This document shows, piece after piece, positions 26,724-33,997 of a stretch of DNA of 64,000 nucleotides. The notes under the pieces were generated by a model. That model made no database searches, had not been told where the DNA came from, and saw only the letters and a list, made by a program, of their open reading frames with translations. The translations under genes and the position numbers were made by a program. The DNA lies in contig CACYQB010000016.1 of NCBI GenBank assembly GCA_902776435.1, positions 21,073-85,072 on the forward strand. Reading direction: 5' to 3'. Numbering within the stretch: position 1 is the first letter of the stretch; each line of letters begins with the position of its first letter. The DNA comes from an uncultured Bacteroidales bacterium. GTDB taxonomy: Bacteria; Bacteroidota; Bacteroidia; Bacteroidales; Muribaculaceae.

Positions 26724-27008
26724 TTAAGGGTTGTAGTAGTCCTTGTTGTAGAAGTCAAGGAGTTCCTGGATGTGGCGGTAGGCCTCGGCAGCGGGCCCGT
26801 CAGGGTCTAGATCCATCGACTCAAGGTAACTGTTGAGCGCCATGCGCACGTTGCCGTTTTGGCGATAGGCGTTGCCCCGCAGGTAGTATGCATTGGCCAG
26901 AGTCTCTTTAGAGACGCCTTTGCTCTCAACAATCTCGTTTGCGGCACGGAGCGCCTCTTCTCCCTCGCTGCGCGAGAGCATGTCTTTTATTTCTTGTATG
27001 GTTTTCAT
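26724..27008 (-). CDS. Small TPR protein
   Basis: A 94-residue soluble protein with no signal peptide. It has two to three TPR-like helical hairpins (ANEIVESKGVSKETLANAYY, then LRGNAYRQNGNVRMALNSYL, then MDLDPDGPAAEAYRHIQELL). The second unit closely matches the TPR consensus. It is probably a small cytoplasmic adaptor with an unknown partner. It is divergent from the TerB-like gene, and the two -7 boxes lie within 40 bp, so they may share control. Confidence 0.75.
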   Translation of the reverse strand: MKTIQEIKDMLSRSEGEEALRAANEIVESKGVSKETLANAYYLRGNAYRQNGNVRMALNSYLESMDLDPDGPAAEAYRHIQELLDFYNKDYYNP

Positions 27009-27030
27009 CTTGTTCTTTGTTTTATCGGGG

Positions 27031-27069
27031 CAAAATTACACCAACTTCGGGAAAAATACACTACCTTTG
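27031..27069. promoter_or_regulatory. Divergent promoter pair for the small TPR and TerB-like genes
   Basis: The minus-strand box TAATTTTG is at 27031-27038 (reads CAAAATTA on plus) and the plus-strand box TACCTTTG is at 27062-27069. Both are followed by C. They are 23 bp apart and face away from each other, so the two RNA polymerase footprints overlap and could exclude each other. Confidence 0.65.
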
Positions 27070-27090
27070 CCCAAAATAATTATTTGTATT

Positions 27091-27486
27091 ATGGATTCTG
27101 CAAATCACAACAAGAATGACCAGCAGCGACTGGGCCAACTCAAGAACCTCGTGATGCTCGCAGCTGCCGATGGCCACTTGACCGACTCCGAGATGGCGGT
27201 ATTGCTGGCCGTGGCATCTCGTGAGAAACTCACGCCCGATGAGTTCAATAAAGTCATTGATGACCCCGACAGTGTGACCATCGACTTGCCCGAGGACGAG
27301 GACACCAAACTCGCCTATCTGCGTGATATGGTGGCAATGATGATGATCGATGGCGAACTCAACGAGCAGGAAATGGCAATCTGCAAGTTGTATGCAATGG
27401 CACTGGACTATCGCGGATCAATTGTTGACGGCATGATTGCCGGTGTTATTGATCAGCTCGATGCTGAGTTTGGCGCTGCCGAGTAA
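27091..27486 (+). CDS. TerB-like domain protein
   Basis: A 131-residue cytoplasmic protein, started at MDSANHNKNDQQRL (27091) 22 nt after the -7 box. The sequence KNLVMLAAADGHLTDSEMAV, then a loop, then MVAMMMIDGELNEQEMAICK shows two DG(x)LxxxE helical repeats typical of TerB/DjlA-N domains. These acidic, metal-binding-like helical bundles are known from tellurite-resistance and membrane-stress loci. The role here is unknown. The neighbouring HTH gene begins 10 nt downstream and is probably co-transcribed. Confidence 0.75.
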   Translation: MDSANHNKNDQQRLGQLKNLVMLAAADGHLTDSEMAVLLAVASREKLTPDEFNKVIDDPDSVTIDLPEDEDTKLAYLRDMVAMMMIDGELNEQEMAICKLYAMALDYRGSIVDGMIAGVIDQLDAEFGAAE

Positions 27487-27495
27487 ACGTCATCA

Positions 27496-27699
27496 ATGAT
27501 TGTCGTTAACCTTGACGTGATGTTGGCGCGCCGTGGCATGTCGCTCAGCGGGTTGAGTGAGCGTGTGGGTATTACATTAGCCAATCTTTCCAACCTCAAG
27601 ACCGGTAAAGCCAGGGCAATACGTTTTTCCACGCTCGACGCCATCTGCCGTGCCTTGGACTGTACGCCTGGTGATATACTCGAGTTTCGTGGCGAGTGA
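27496..27699 (+). CDS. Small XRE-type helix-turn-helix regulator
   Basis: A 67-residue single-domain DNA-binding protein (MIVVNLDVMLARRGMSLSGL). The helix-turn-helix lies at about residues 16-45 (LSERVGITLANLSNLKTGKA), and the end FSTLDAICRALDCTPGDIL is the conserved last helices. This matches the short YozG-type regulators often paired with a DUF2975 membrane protein, but no such partner is next to it. It follows the TerB-like gene after 10 nt. Its target is unknown; autoregulation is possible. Confidence 0.85.
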   Translation: MIVVNLDVMLARRGMSLSGLSERVGITLANLSNLKTGKARAIRFSTLDAICRALDCTPGDILEFRGE

Positions 27700-27723
27700 G
27701 TTTAATGATTGATGACCACCATT

Positions 27724-28140
27724 ATGAGCAGGTTTAAATTTTTTTGTCTATTGATTCTTTGGTTTCTCCCGCTGTTGGGACAAGCCCAGGATGACACGGA
27801 TGTAGCTCTAGAGGAATATGTCGAGAAACTTAACGACATGTGTCCGATAGATTACGGTGGCGAGTGGGGCTTCAATTCATTCACCATGGTGGGTAACAGT
27901 TATGCCTTGGTGGATCTGAAATTGCCCGCAAACTTGTCGATGTTTCTATCTTCATTCGGCACCAACGAGGATAACGTGAAGCGAATGTGGATAAACCAGC
28001 TTTCCCAATATGGTGATCAATGGAACAACTTGATTGACTTGATCAAGGATACTGGCAAACGGCTAATCCTAAATCTTCACCCCGTGGGTAGTTCAAAGAC
28101 CGCTCTGATCACTCTTCTCCCCACTGACTTCAAGAAGTGA
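27724..28140 (+). CDS. Small secreted protein of unknown function
   Basis: A 138-residue protein. The frame extends to a TTG at 27709, but a start at MSRFKFFCLLILWFLPLLGQAQ (27724) gives a normal signal peptide. The mature part is about 115 residues with no cysteine pair or domain I recognise, and motifs such as WINQLSQYGDQWNNLIDLIK look helical. It is 25 nt downstream of the HTH gene on the same strand. Function is unknown. Confidence 0.65.
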   Translation: MSRFKFFCLLILWFLPLLGQAQDDTDVALEEYVEKLNDMCPIDYGGEWGFNSFTMVGNSYALVDLKLPANLSMFLSSFGTNEDNVKRMWINQLSQYGDQWNNLIDLIKDTGKRLILNLHPVGSSKTALITLLPTDFKK

Positions 28141-28225
28141 CCATAGGTTTGGCACAATTCTTGCTATTGGCTTGTAGGCGATGATTAAATCGCTTGACGT
28201 ATAACAAGATAACCAAGCATTAAAG

Positions 28226-28879
28226 ATGAACAAGAAAACTCTCTTTGCAGGATTGATCTCCTCGACTTTATTGTTGTCGAGTTGTCAATCAATGAACCAG
28301 TTCTATGGCACTGCAACAGGCGCCTCATTGGGCGGCTTATTTGGCTCGGCAATCGGAGGAATCGCCGATGGACCTCGTGGCCATGACATGGGTACCGTGG
28401 TCGGCATGGCCATCGGTGGCATTATCGGTGCCGCAGCCACCGCACCTAAAACCGATGATGGTAACTACCGCTCGTCGGACTACTATTACGATTACGGCAC
28501 GGATGATTACCGTGAGAATAACTATTACAGTCCCTTTGCCAACATCGAAATTGAAGAGTTGCGTTTTGTTGATGAGAACAACAATCGCGCCCTTGATGCA
28601 GGGGAACATGCCAGATTGGTGTTTATCATCCGCAATATGGGCCGCGACTATGTCTATGACATCGCTCCCGTCATTACAGTAAGCGGAACCAAGGAGATTT
28701 ACCTCTCTCCAACCGCCATTGTCAAGGAACTGGGGCCAGGTAAAGCCGTCCGTTATCAGAGCGAAATCGTTGCTACCAAGAAATTAAAGAACGGTAATGC
28801 CGACTTTTCTATCGGCCTATCGGACGGAGACAAGCTTTACACCCTGCGCTCTTTCCAAATGCGAACGAATAAACGATAA
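28226..28879 (+). CDS. Glycine-zipper lipoprotein
   Basis: A 217-residue predicted lipoprotein with lipobox LLLSSC (Cys20). It is followed by a glycine-zipper segment (about 29-72, GASLGGLFGSAIGGIADGP and MAIGGIIGAAAT) of the kind that inserts in or bridges membranes. A Tyr/Asp-rich low-complexity stretch (about 82-104) separates it from a C-terminal beta domain (about 108-217, DAGEHARLVFIIRNMGRDYV) that resembles an immunoglobulin-like fold. Function is unknown. It is an envelope protein at the end of the cluster and is followed directly by the hairpin and 22-bp repeat array. Confidence 0.75.
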   Translation: MNKKTLFAGLISSTLLLSSCQSMNQFYGTATGASLGGLFGSAIGGIADGPRGHDMGTVVGMAIGGIIGAAATAPKTDDGNYRSSDYYYDYGTDDYRENNYYSPFANIEIEELRFVDENNNRALDAGEHARLVFIIRNMGRDYVYDIAPVITVSGTKEIYLSPTAIVKELGPGKAVRYQSEIVATKKLKNGNADFSIGLSDGDKLYTLRSFQMRTNKR

Positions 28880-28907
28880 AAGAAATATCCCGTTAAAGGT
28901 CAACTGT

Positions 28908-28931
28908 GCCGTGACTCAGTCACGGCATTTT
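28908..28931 (+). terminator. Terminator of the glycine-zipper lipoprotein gene
   Basis: GCCGTGAC (28908-28915) and GTCACGGC (28919-28926) form a perfect 8-bp stem with a TCA loop, followed by ATTTTTG. The 3' half of the stem is the first unit of the adjoining 22-bp tandem repeat. Confidence 0.75.
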
Positions 28932-28981
28932 TGTTATTCAGTCACGGCATTTTTGTTATTCAGTCACGGCATTTTTATTGT
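28916..28981. repeat. Three tandem 22-bp repeats of a terminator half-stem
   Basis: The unit TCAGTCACGGCATTTTTGTT plus AT is repeated with period 22. GTCACGGC starts at 28919, 28941 and 28963, the first two units are identical, and the third ends in ATTTTTATTG. A degenerate fourth copy (CTGTCTCAGCATTTT) follows at about 28982-28996. Only the first unit has a left arm to pair with. Confidence 0.85.
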
Positions 28982-29012
28982 TCTGTCTCAGCATTTTGTC
29001 GCTGTACCCCGA

Positions 29013-29861
29013 CTACAAGATGACCCTGCGTGCCTGGACAGGCTCGTTGACAAACACGCTGGCCAGCGGCGAGAAATGATCCGGATCCTCAGTAGTGAAA
29101 TACTCGCATGTGCCGCCACGGCTGCAATGGCGTTCGATTTCGGGATGTCGTTGCAGGTAGTCGGCAAGGCTTTCGGCCACGATGGGGCCCTGTTGGATGA
29201 CTTTTACGCCATCGGGCATGTGTTTGTTAATCTTCTCAATCAGCAAGGGATAATGGGTGCAGCCTAATATGACCGTGTCAATCTCAGGGCTCTCACTCAA
29301 CAGCAGATTGATGTCCTTCTTGACAAAGTAGTCTGCGCCATCATTGGCGCTTTCACGGTTTTCGACCAGAGGTACCCACATGGGGCAGGCGTGGCCATGT
29401 ACCTTGAAGTTCGGGTACATACCCTCAATCTCTATGTTATAACTGCGGCTGGCAATCGTGCCCGGTGTGCCAAACACGCCAATGTGCCCGGTATGCGTCA
29501 ATTCGCCCACCTTCTCGACCGTTGGGCGAACCACACCCAGCACGCGGCGCTCGGGGGCGAGGGTGGGGAGGTCGTTCTGTTGGATGGTGCGCAAGGCTTC
29601 GGCCGAGGCCGTGTTACAAGCCAGGATAATGAGGTGGCAACCCTGTGCAAACAAGTGCTTGACAGCTTGCAGGGTGAACTCATAGACCAACTCCCGCGAG
29701 CGGGTGCCATAGGGGGCCCGTGCGTTGTCCCCGATGAACAGGTAATCATACTGAGGCAGTACCTGCCTGATGTCACGCAGAATCGTCAATCCACCGAAAC
29801 CGGAGTCAAATACCCCGATTGGAGCCTGCTCAAAATTGTAGCTTTGTGTCGTTGTTGCCAT
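29013..29861 (-). CDS. murI: Glutamate racemase
   Basis: A 282-residue cofactor-independent racemase that makes D-glutamate for peptidoglycan. The two catalytic cysteines are Cys82 (ILACNTASAEAL) and Cys201 (ILGCTHYPLLIEK). The N-terminal FDSGFGGLTILRD and GDNARAPYGTRS are the usual substrate-binding segments. Length is normal for Bacteroidetes, with a slightly long C-terminal end (about 30 residues past the second domain). It is a single gene, divergent from folP, with its own -7 box at 29882-29889. Confidence 0.95.
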   Translation of the reverse strand: MATTTQSYNFEQAPIGVFDSGFGGLTILRDIRQVLPQYDYLFIGDNARAPYGTRSRELVYEFTLQAVKHLFAQGCHLIILACNTASAEALRTIQQNDLPTLAPERRVLGVVRPTVEKVGELTHTGHIGVFGTPGTIASRSYNIEIEGMYPNFKVHGHACPMWVPLVENRESANDGADYFVKKDINLLLSESPEIDTVILGCTHYPLLIEKINKHMPDGVKVIQQGPIVAESLADYLQRHPEIERHCSRGGTCEYFTTEDPDHFSPLASVFVNEPVQARRVIL

Positions 29862-29881
29862 ATTGGTTAATTTCTATAGTG

Positions 29882-29920
29882 CAAAGATACGCCATTTTTC
29901 GGAAATGTTTTGTAACTTTG
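29882..29920. promoter_or_regulatory. Divergent promoter pair for murI and folP
   Basis: The minus-strand box TATCTTTG at 29882-29889 is 20 nt upstream of murI. The plus-strand box TAACTTTG at 29913-29920 is 28 nt upstream of folP. Both are followed by C and about 23 bp apart. This pairing puts peptidoglycan and folate/c-di-AMP genes under back-to-back promoters. Confidence 0.65.
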
Positions 29921-29948
29921 CAGACTTAAATGTGATTACGACTCAACA

Positions 29949-30824
29949 ATGCTACCGTTCAAGACTTATAGCCTGAATCTGCATGGCAAACTGGTGACCA
30001 TCGACCGCCCTTGGGTGATGGGCATCATCAATGTCACGCCCGACTCTTTCTATAGTGGTAGCCGTGTCAATGACGAGTCCTCACTCATCGAACGTGTGCA
30101 CCAGATGATTGCCGATGGGGCAGACATCATCGATGTAGGCGCTTGCTCGACTCGTCCTGGCAGCGAACAGGTCGACGCACAAGGCGAAATGGAACGTTTG
30201 CAGTGGGCACTGCAGATCATTCGCCGTGTGGCTCCCGATGTAATTCTTTCGGTGGATACTTACCGGGCCAATGTGGCACGCCGTTGTGTCGAAGAGTGGG
30301 GCGCTGATATCATCAACGATATCTCGGGCGGCATGATTGACAAAGAGATGTTCCAGACGGTGGCCCGGCTGCATGTCCCTTATGTGCTCATGCACATGCG
30401 CGGAACGCCTGAGACGATGACATCACTCACTGATTACGATAATGTCGCTGCCGACGTTCTGGAGTGGATGGCCCGCCGCATCGATGACCTGCGTCAGATG
30501 GGTGTGGCCGATGTGATTGCAGACCCGGGCTTTGGCTTTGCCAAAACAGTCAATCAGAACTATGAGTTGTTGGCGCGCCTTCATGCGTTCCATGCCCTGA
30601 ATGCGCCCTTGCTGGTCGGTGTGTCACGCAAGCGCATGATATATACCCCGCTGGGCTGCGTCGCCGAAGAGGCCTTGAATGGAACTACGGTCATTAACAC
30701 GCTCGCCCTGCAACAAGGGGCTCACATCTTGCGGGTTCACGACGTGAAAGCCGCAGCCGAGGCTGTGAAACTTGTATCCCTGTTGCGTCAGTGCAGCAAT
30801 TATTCTCTGGTTAAAAAATCATGA
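29949..30824 (+). CDS. folP: Dihydropteroate synthase
   Basis: A 291-residue TIM-barrel enzyme that condenses p-aminobenzoate with dihydropterin pyrophosphate in folate synthesis. The sulfonamide target motifs are present: MGIINVTPDSFYSGSR, DVGACSTRPGS, DTYRANVARR, DIINDISGG, ADPGFGFAKT and GVSRKRM. Length and order are normal. The last 4 nt overlap the start of cdaA (ATGA), so the two are translationally coupled. This folP-cdaA order is common in Bacteroidetes and related groups. Confidence 0.96.
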   Translation: MLPFKTYSLNLHGKLVTIDRPWVMGIINVTPDSFYSGSRVNDESSLIERVHQMIADGADIIDVGACSTRPGSEQVDAQGEMERLQWALQIIRRVAPDVILSVDTYRANVARRCVEEWGADIINDISGGMIDKEMFQTVARLHVPYVLMHMRGTPETMTSLTDYDNVAADVLEWMARRIDDLRQMGVADVIADPGFGFAKTVNQNYELLARLHAFHALNAPLLVGVSRKRMIYTPLGCVAEEALNGTTVINTLALQQGAHILRVHDVKAAAEAVKLVSLLRQCSNYSLVKKS

Positions 30825-31612
30825 TACTGGCAACATCAATATTCACACTGTTCAGCATCAAGGACTTGGTTGACATTTTGTTGGTGGCGACACTGCTGTT
30901 CTATCTGTACCGCACCATGAAGGATTCTGGTTCGCTCGACATCTTCGTCGGCGTCCTGGCGTTCGTTGTGGCTTGGGTGGTGATGTACAAGATGATGGAC
31001 ATGCGCCTTATCGGCACCATCATGGACAAGTTCATCGACATCGGCTTGTTTATCCTTGTGATTCTGTTTCAAGACGAGATTAAGCGCTTTCTCACCGAGT
31101 TGGGTTCGAGGCGAGGCCTCAAGATGTTTGCGAAAATCTTCAAGAACAAGTCCGAAATTGAAGACGAGAAGAAGTGGATTCTGCCCGTGGTGTATGCCTG
31201 CATGAACATGTCGAAATCCAAAACTGGCGCCCTTATTGTCGTGCAGCGGACGATACCTCTCACCGACTATGAGCGCACAGGTGATATGATCAGGGCCGAT
31301 ATCAATTCCCGCCTGATTGAGAATATATTCTTCAAGAACAGCCCGTTGCATGACGGAGCCTTGATTATCTCAGGCAGCAAGATCATGAGTGCTGGCTGTA
31401 TTCTTCCCGTATCTCACGATACCAGTATTCCTCGTTATCTGGGACTGCGTCATCGTTCTGCTAAGGGTATTGCTCAGGCAACAGATGCAATAGCAATTGT
31501 TGTGAGTGAGGAGACGGGTAACATCTCCTATGCCTACAAGGGCGAATTGCACGTGAAAATTTCAAGCACCGACCTTGAACATGCCTTGTCGAAACTTGTC
31601 GAGAATGATTAA
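30821..31612 (+). CDS. cdaA: Diadenylate cyclase CdaA
   Basis: A 263-residue membrane enzyme that makes the second messenger c-di-AMP from two ATP. Three N-terminal transmembrane helices (about 13-31, 41-57 and 66-83) precede the DAC domain (about 100-263). The catalytic motifs DGA (178-180, SPLHDGALII) and RHR (210-212, GLRHRSAKG) are intact. c-di-AMP controls cell wall and osmotic balance. The gene overlaps folP by 4 nt. The CdaR and GlmM partners usual in Firmicutes are not in view. Confidence 0.95.
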   Translation: MILATSIFTLFSIKDLVDILLVATLLFYLYRTMKDSGSLDIFVGVLAFVVAWVVMYKMMDMRLIGTIMDKFIDIGLFILVILFQDEIKRFLTELGSRRGLKMFAKIFKNKSEIEDEKKWILPVVYACMNMSKSKTGALIVVQRTIPLTDYERTGDMIRADINSRLIENIFFKNSPLHDGALIISGSKIMSAGCILPVSHDTSIPRYLGLRHRSAKGIAQATDAIAIVVSEETGNISYAYKGELHVKISSTDLEHALSKLVEND

Positions 31613-31633
31613 CCGAGTTAAAGGGGAAAAGCT

Positions 31634-32215
31634 ATGTTTGATATAGATGGGACACTGGTAAGTCTTGACTTGGTTGAGCGGTTCTTCTGCTGCGACTTGG
31701 ATACGTGTCTGGGCGCTTGCTGCATCGAGGGCGATTCGGGTGCGCCGTTGACAAAGGATGAATATGAGCGCCTCAAGGCGATTTTGCCCGAAGTGTGGGA
31801 TGACCTCTTGCCGCAGGCTCAGCAAAGGATTAACGAAAGCGGTGTTGCCTTTGTCGACGTTGAGGGTGAACTGGTGACCCAACTTGTCGGAGGCGCAAAT
31901 TGTGTGTTCACCACCTATGAGAGGGGAGGCATGTGCCTGTGTGCTATCGAGAAGGCCTATCGTGAGGGCCGCATCAACTGGCGCAAACCCATGTCCTGCT
32001 ATCTCTATCCCGTGCGCATCAAGCGTTTCCCGGGTTATGACGCGGTGAATTTTGACCGCTGGAAAATATGTAAGTGCGCCGAGGTCTTAGGACGCCGCGA
32101 AGGCATTCGTCTCTATCAATTCCTGCGCGAACCGCTCATTGAGCGTTATGGTCAGGAATGGTATGACCACTTGGTGGCTTCGTGTGAACTGTATATAAAA
32201 GAATATTTATCATAG
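31634..32215 (+). CDS. DUF3109 family protein, cysteine-rich
   Basis: A 193-residue cytoplasmic protein of the DUF3109 family, related to YkgJ-type zinc/iron-cluster proteins. The eight cysteines group as FFCCDLDTCLGACC (about residues 18-31), with further Cys pairs in CVFTTYERGGMCLCAI and the SCYLYPVRIKR and CKCAEVLG regions. They probably bind a metal or iron-sulfur cluster. The substrate is unknown. It is 21 nt after cdaA, with an AAGGGG Shine-Dalgarno-like stretch. The CotH gene follows after 4 nt, so it is probably part of the same transcript. Confidence 0.8.
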   Translation: MFDIDGTLVSLDLVERFFCCDLDTCLGACCIEGDSGAPLTKDEYERLKAILPEVWDDLLPQAQQRINESGVAFVDVEGELVTQLVGGANCVFTTYERGGMCLCAIEKAYREGRINWRKPMSCYLYPVRIKRFPGYDAVNFDRWKICKCAEVLGRREGIRLYQFLREPLIERYGQEWYDHLVASCELYIKEYLS

Positions 32216-32219
32216 AAGT

Positions 32220-33947
32220 ATGAAAACGAGACATATATCTCTATTGTTTTTGCTGTACATGGCGTGTCTGCCGCTGATGGCACACATGACTTATGACGGC
32301 AAGCGTGCTGTGTATGACAAACTGAGCGATACCTATTTGTTGACCTTGCCTGAGTCCACTTTTGGACAGCCCTACAAGGCTGCTGCTGTCATCGATGATA
32401 CCGTATCATGGGTGAGCTTTTCTGGTAAGATGGTGCGTGGTGGAATCGTTGATATCCCGATGGTTAAGGGCGACACGATCTATGAGGTCCTGTATGCCCA
32501 CAATAATCACTTGAGCAAAATAAGAATCCGCCTTACCTTTTTCCCCATCTTGTGCATGGAAGGGACATTTAATGACGAATATGCTCTGGGGCAGGTGTCG
32601 ATGACACTTCCAGAAAACACTTCGACCCAGCATTATCAGGCACGCATTAAGTGGGCAGGAGGTTCCACTACCTATGACTGGATTCACAAACATAATTTCC
32701 ATATCAAGTTTGTGGACGAGAATATGGAGAAGATGGATGTCTCGTTCTTCGGCCTGCGCAATGACAACCACTGGCGCCTGGATGCCGGAATTGTGGATAT
32801 GTTGCGTTTCCGCAACAAGGCCGCTCACGGGCTGTGGGCCGATTTTGGCAACAAGCCGTATTATGCCAACGCTGAACCCAAGGCTAAAACCTATTCCCGT
32901 GGCCATCATGTGGAAATGTTTTTGAATGGTGAGTACATGGGCTTCTTTGACATGACGGAGTTTCTTGACCGCAAACAGATGAAACTCAAGAAGTATGATG
33001 AGTCTCATGGCGTTTTCCGCGGATTGATGTGGAAAGGCAAGGAAGGAACAGAACAGACCTTGTTTTCCTCAACTGCTGAATATGATAACAATGAGGAGCA
33101 TTGGGCTGGCTTTGACCTGATGTATCCTGACTTTGACGACGTTTATCCCACTGACTACAGTGTGCTGGCCAATGCCGTGAAATTTGTCGCCGAGAGTGAT
33201 TCGTTGACTTTCGTACAGCAGGTTGGAGATTATTTTGACCTCCCTGTGCTAGCTGACTATTTTGTGTTCATCAATGTGCTGTTTGCCATTGACAATTCTT
33301 GTAAGAATATCATTTGGGGTTGTTATGACAGTTCCGTCGATAAGAAATTGACGTTGTCCGTTTGGGATCTTGAGGCTACGGTCGGCCAGCACTGGTATAA
33401 CGGTGAGGGTTATTATCACGCCGATGAGATTCAGCCTGAGAATGACCTTGACAAGCCTCAGCGTTTCTGTTTATTATCGCGTAATAAACTGTTCATGCAG
33501 TTGAAGCAGATGCCTGAATTCATGGACCAGGTGCTGTTAAGATACTGGAGATTGCGCCATACTGTACTTGACCCGGACAGTTTGATCAACCGCTATGCTG
33601 CCATCTATGCCAATCTTGAAAAGGCTGGCGCGCTTATCCGTGAGTCGGAACGCTGGAGCGGCGATCGAGACATCTCTGGCCATGACCTTGATTTCGAAAG
33701 TGAGTTTGCATATATGAGTGACTGGATCAGGCGTCGCATCGTTTATCTTGATCACGTGACATTTCTCAATCGTGGAGATGTCAACTGTGATGGTCTGGTG
33801 GACATCAAAGATTTGACAAACTTGATCGATTATTTGCTGTCAGATGATATGACGTTGTTGAGTGAAGCTAATGCGGATATCAATGGCGATTCAAAGGTCA
33901 CCATAAAGGATTTGACGGCAATCATCGATTTGTTACTTGTGTTATAA
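32220..33947 (+). CDS. CotH-family protein with C-terminal dockerin-like module (copy 1)
   Basis: A 575-residue secreted protein. After the signal peptide (MKTRHISLLFLLYMACLPLMA) comes a CotH-type domain (about 110-500). CotH proteins are atypical protein kinases first known from spore coats. Recognisable segments are FRNKAAHGLWADFG, EYMGFFDMTEFLDRKQMKLK, FINVLFAIDNSCKNIIWG and the metal-site region VWDLEATVG. The C terminus (about 518-575) is a two-loop dockerin-like module (GDVNCDGLVDIKDLTNLIDY and ADINGDSKVTIKDLTAIID). Catalytic activity is not proven, and the motif has Glu where copy 2 has Asp. It follows DUF3109 by 4 nt. Confidence 0.85.
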   Translation: MKTRHISLLFLLYMACLPLMAHMTYDGKRAVYDKLSDTYLLTLPESTFGQPYKAAAVIDDTVSWVSFSGKMVRGGIVDIPMVKGDTIYEVLYAHNNHLSKIRIRLTFFPILCMEGTFNDEYALGQVSMTLPENTSTQHYQARIKWAGGSTTYDWIHKHNFHIKFVDENMEKMDVSFFGLRNDNHWRLDAGIVDMLRFRNKAAHGLWADFGNKPYYANAEPKAKTYSRGHHVEMFLNGEYMGFFDMTEFLDRKQMKLKKYDESHGVFRGLMWKGKEGTEQTLFSSTAEYDNNEEHWAGFDLMYPDFDDVYPTDYSVLANAVKFVAESDSLTFVQQVGDYFDLPVLADYFVFINVLFAIDNSCKNIIWGCYDSSVDKKLTLSVWDLEATVGQHWYNGEGYYHADEIQPENDLDKPQRFCLLSRNKLFMQLKQMPEFMDQVLLRYWRLRHTVLDPDSLINRYAAIYANLEKAGALIRESERWSGDRDISGHDLDFESEFAYMSDWIRRRIVYLDHVTFLNRGDVNCDGLVDIKDLTNLIDYLLSDDMTLLSEANADINGDSKVTIKDLTAIIDLLLVL

Positions 33948-33997
33948 TGTGTTTAATCAATCAGATATTAAGGATTAAAGTATAATTTTAAGTGAAC

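Noticed and set aside
28908-28996. The 22-bp tandem array as a possible CRISPR.
   Set aside because: The copies are directly abutting with no unique spacers, and the unit is a terminator half-stem. No cas genes are in view.
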